Source of the DNA: Ruminococcaceae bacterium UBA5396
Lineage (GTDB): Bacteria; Bacillota; Clostridia; Oscillospirales; Acutalibacteraceae
Reading direction: 5' to 3'
Assembly: GCA_002410715.1 (NCBI GenBank)
Contig: DHOG01000176.1
Coordinates: 503-7,673 of the forward strand
Length of the DNA stretch: 7,171 bases
Below the pieces are notes generated by a model. That model was not told the DNA's origin, did not search any database, and saw only the letters and a program-made list of their open reading frames with translations. The position numbers were made by a program, and so were the translations under genes. Positions 5,869 to 7,171 of the stretch are shown piece by piece. Each line of letters opens with the position of its first letter. Position 1 is the first letter of the stretch.

Positions 5869-5942
5869 ATGCGGCTCCTTAAGTATAAGGGATTCGATTG
5901 TAGTGTCCACAGTCTGCATTAAACGCTGGAAAATTCGTTCAC

Positions 5943-5978
5943 CTTATAGAATACCCAGATTTTTTACGAAAAAATCAA
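5943..5978 (-). promoter_or_regulatory. Weak candidate promoter for obg-mrnC
   Basis: Between the rpmA terminator and obg the minus strand shows TTGATT (5973-5978) and, 19 bases on, TATTCT (5948-5953), which overlaps TATAAG (5943-5948). The hexamers match consensus only partly and the spacing is long. The position would give a leader of about 70 bases before the obg ATG. It is reported because a promoter is expected here after such a strong terminator, but the match itself is poor. Confidence 0.25.
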
Positions 5979-6015
5979 TCGGTTTGGCAACATATTCTTC
6001 CAAAAAGAAATGTTT

Positions 6016-6045
6016 AAAAAAATCCCCGCCTGAAGCGGCGGGGAT
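6016..6045 (-). terminator. Rho-independent terminator after rpmA
   Basis: On the minus strand ATCCCCGCC (from 6045) pairs with GGCGGGGAT (to 6022) around a 6-base loop, and the stem runs straight into a stretch of seven T residues (6016-6022; the first belongs to the stem). It starts 31 bases beyond the rpmA stop codon and closes the rplU-prp-rpmA transcript, separating it from obg. Confidence 0.9.
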
Positions 6046-6076
6046 ACGGTTCAAAAGGCATATAGCGGTGCAAACA

Positions 6077-6361
6077 TTATTGCTCCGCAGCATATACGCA
6101 AACACGCTTGCGATCCTTGCCCATACGCTGAAATCTGACTTTCCCGTCAACCAGCGCAAACAAGGTATCATCGGAACCGATGCCGACACCGTCACCCGGA
6201 TGGATGTGTGTGCCCCGCTGGCGAACAAGGATATTACCAGCCAGCACAAACTGACCGTCGGCGCGCTTGACACCGAGACGCTTTGATTCGGAATCGCGTC
6301 CGTTTTTTGTAGAGCCGACGCCCTTTTTATGAGCAAAAAGCTGAATGTTTATTTTAAGCAT
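6077..6361 (-). CDS. rpmA: 50S ribosomal protein bL27, with cleavable N-terminal extension
   Basis: Protein bL27 sits near the peptidyl-transferase centre of the 50S subunit, with its N-terminus reaching toward the tRNA ends. The 94 residues show the conserved core [21 protein letters not shown] (from 10), the [15 protein letters not shown] segment and [10 protein letters not shown]. It begins with MLKINIQLF, the Firmicutes-type extension that Prp removes after Phe9 so that mature bL27 starts AHKKG. This cleavage is known for the family and is inferred here from the motif and from prp directly upstream. GGAGGTG (6366-6372) is a near-perfect ribosome site. The start overlaps the prp stop by 8 bases, and a strong terminator follows. 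Confidence 0.98.
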   Translation of the reverse strand: MLKINIQLFAHKKGVGSTKNGRDSESKRLGVKRADGQFVLAGNILVRQRGTHIHPGDGVGIGSDDTLFALVDGKVRFQRMGKDRKRVCVYAAEQ

Positions 6362-6680
6362 TTGTTACACCTCCGTAAATCACCTTGATATTGTGTGGGT
6401 ACTGTTTTTGCATTTCTGATAGATGCAGGCGAAAGCCTTCCAGAACATCACGGCAACGATTGGCTTGGCTGTCGGTCAGTATAACCCGGAGAAAACCCTC
6501 GCGCTCCTGAATATCAGCCGGTACACCCATAATCTCGGTAATGGTATTGGCAGTCATCAGCGCTGCGGATGACACCGCTGCACAGACAATGTCTCTGCCA
6601 AAACATCCGAAGCCTGAATGACCTCTCAATTCAAAACCGACCAGAATGCCCTGCCTTATAAAAAACTTACTCCGCGTCAT
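6354..6680 (-). CDS. prp: Ribosomal-processing cysteine protease Prp (YsxB family)
   Basis: Cysteine protease that removes the N-terminal extension of bL27, a maturation step essential in Staphylococcus aureus. The 108 residues are of normal length. The catalytic dyad is visible as His21 in ELRGHSGF (17-24) and Cys33 in [10 protein letters not shown] (28-37). The ATG at 6680 is chosen because [10 protein letters not shown] aligns with the usual short first strand; a longer reading into rplU (to 6731) would have a basic tail foreign to the family. The start overlaps the end of rplU by 14 bases, and the stop overlaps rpmA by 8 bases, so the protease and its substrate are probably translated in a coupled way. 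AAAAGG just before the ATG is rather close for an ideal ribosome site. Confidence 0.93.
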   Translation of the reverse strand: MTRSKFFIRQGILVGFELRGHSGFGCFGRDIVCAAVSSAALMTANTITEIMGVPADIQEREGFLRVILTDSQANRCRDVLEGFRLHLSEMQKQYPHNIKVIYGGVTNA

Positions 6681-7023
6681 TGGCCTTTTCTTCAGCCTTT
6701 GCCTTAGGGGCTTTGGCGTGGATGGTTTCAATCTGCACCTTTGTATAGGGCTGACGATGGCCCATCTTGCGCTTGCTTCCCTTCTTGGGGCGATAGGTGA
6801 AAACGGTGATCTTCTTGCTTTTTCCGTTTTTCAGCACACGCGCTTCAACGCTGGCACCCTTAATGTTGGGCTTGCCCAGCTTGAGCGTTTTGTCGTTGTG
6901 GAGAGCAATCACATTTTCAAATGTGATTGTAGATTCCTCGGCGGCATCCAGCTTTTCAATGTACAGAACATCGCCGCTCTGCACCTTGTACTGCTTGCCT
7001 CCGGTTTCAATAATGGCATACAT
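6667..7023 (-). CDS. rplU: 50S ribosomal protein bL21
   Basis: Protein bL21 binds 23S rRNA in the large subunit. The 118 residues begin MYAIIETGGKQYKVQSGDVL (1-20), the hallmark N-terminus, and include KVQ-type strands, ARVLKNGKSKKITVFTY (about 61-77) and the rRNA-binding block RPKKGSKRKMGHRQPYT (78-94). The C-terminus continues with a lysine/alanine/glutamate-rich tail of about 15 residues ([17 protein letters not shown]) beyond the usual end, probably disordered. It is the first gene of the rplU-prp-rpmA operon, and prp starts inside its last codons. The ribosome site AGGTG lies in a small hairpin loop of the leader 10 bases before the ATG. Confidence 0.98.
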   Translation of the reverse strand: MYAIIETGGKQYKVQSGDVLYIEKLDAAEESTITFENVIALHNDKTLKLGKPNIKGASVEARVLKNGKSKKITVFTYRPKKGSKRKMGHRQPYTKVQIETIHAKAPKAKAEEKANDAE

Positions 7024-7105
7024 TTGTGGAAAGCACCTGCTTTTCTTTAGGACTCGCTGTTATAGGCGGGGCAAACACCCACTTACATGCCCGGAACATG
7101 CGGCA
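7024..7105 (-). ncRNA. Ribosomal protein L21 leader RNA
   Basis: The roughly 80-nt 5' untranslated region between the promoter and rplU fits the Firmicutes L21 leader in position, length and make-up, including the block ACAGCGAGTCC (7051-7061 region) followed by CTAAAG. Visible structure on the minus strand includes ATGCC (7102-7106) pairing with GGCAT (7087-7091), a GTGGG..CCCCGC hairpin about 7066-7083, and AAAGC-AGGT-GCTTT (7030-7043), which places the rplU Shine-Dalgarno sequence in a loop. Such leaders are thought to let a ribosomal protein control its own operon. I identify it from pattern and position; no covariance model was run. Confidence 0.75.
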
Positions 7106-7111
7106 TTCGAC

Positions 7112-7140
7112 ATTGTAACATGCCAAAAAATAAATGTCAA
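7112..7140 (-). promoter_or_regulatory. Strong vegetative (sigma-A type) promoter of rplU-prp-rpmA
   Basis: On the minus strand TTGACA (7135-7140), a perfect -35 box, is followed after exactly 17 bases by TACAAT (7112-7117), 5 of 6 to the -10 consensus, preceded by TG plus one base (extended -10). Predicted transcription start is near 7105, giving a leader of about 80 nt. The A/T-rich sequence upstream (7141-7171) could serve as an UP element. Confidence 0.9.
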
Positions 7141-7171
7141 GTAATCTAAACCTTTATGAGACATAAAATAA

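Noticed and set aside
5882..5908. TGGACA-16-TATACT on the minus strand just before obg, a good-looking promoter
   Set aside because: Transcription would start at or inside the AAGGAG ribosome site (5875-5880), leaving no usable leader for obg.
5944..6336. Minus-strand 130-codon open frame over rpmA and its terminator
   Set aside because: It overlaps bL27, which is certain, and crosses the rpmA terminator; no family resemblance.
6646..7144. Plus-strand frames opposite rplU with hydrophobic translations
   Set aside because: They are antisense to bL21 and its promoter and arise from the codon pattern of the real gene.
1..7171. Search for CRISPR arrays, insertion sequences, tRNA genes or defence genes
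   Set aside because: No regularly spaced repeats, transposase-like proteins, tRNA-like cloverleaf or defence domains were seen; nearly all the window is accounted for by housekeeping genes.

Overview
The window looks like ordinary chromosomal DNA from a low-to-medium GC member of the Bacillota, most likely class Clostridia (an Oscillospiraceae/Ruminococcaceae-like organism). Three signs support this. The rplU-prp-rpmA-obg block is laid out in the Firmicutes manner. Ribosomal protein bL27 carries the N-terminal extension removed by the Prp protease. A palindromic GAGGGAGCT..TGAGGGAG repeat of the kind I recall from gut Clostridia sits at the left edge. The species cannot be fixed from the sequence alone.

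Layout, left to right. Positions 1-225 are non-coding as far as I can tell: a palindromic repeat (about 1-32), an A/T-rich stretch with only doubtful minus-strand mini-ORFs, and a 10-bp hairpin at 163-186. Positions 226-1999 hold three plus-strand folate genes, folP, folB and folK, which encode the enzymes that make and couple the pterin half of dihydropteroate. The folB and folK genes overlap by 4 bases. Facing them on the minus strand, after a gap of only 22 bases, are a calcineurin-like metallophosphoesterase (2022-3005) and a YitT-family membrane protein (3077-3940). Positions 3941-4153 form a 213-base regulatory region. It has an 18-bp GC-rich hairpin, probably the terminator of the genes to its right, and an 11-bp perfect inverted repeat centred on TATAAT that may be an operator or promoter for yitT.

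The right half is a minus-strand ribosome block. Transcription starts from a near-consensus promoter at 7112-7140, passes an L21 leader RNA of about 80 nt, and reads rplU (bL21), prp (the protease that trims bL27) and rpmA (bL27), with coding overlaps of 14 and 8 bases. A textbook terminator follows at 6016-6045. The genes obg (ribosome-assembly GTPase) and mrnC (Mini-ribonuclease III, 23S rRNA maturation) come next. Functionally these five genes belong together: two 50S proteins, the enzyme that matures one of them, a 50S-assembly GTPase and a 23S rRNA processing nuclease.

I found no mobile element, CRISPR array, tRNA, rRNA or defence cassette, and I do not see a previously undescribed multi-gene system. 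The most worthwhile observations are small-scale: the TATAAT-centred palindrome, the hairpin hiding a Shine-Dalgarno sequence before folP, a hairpin across the folP stop codon, and the placing of mrnC behind obg.
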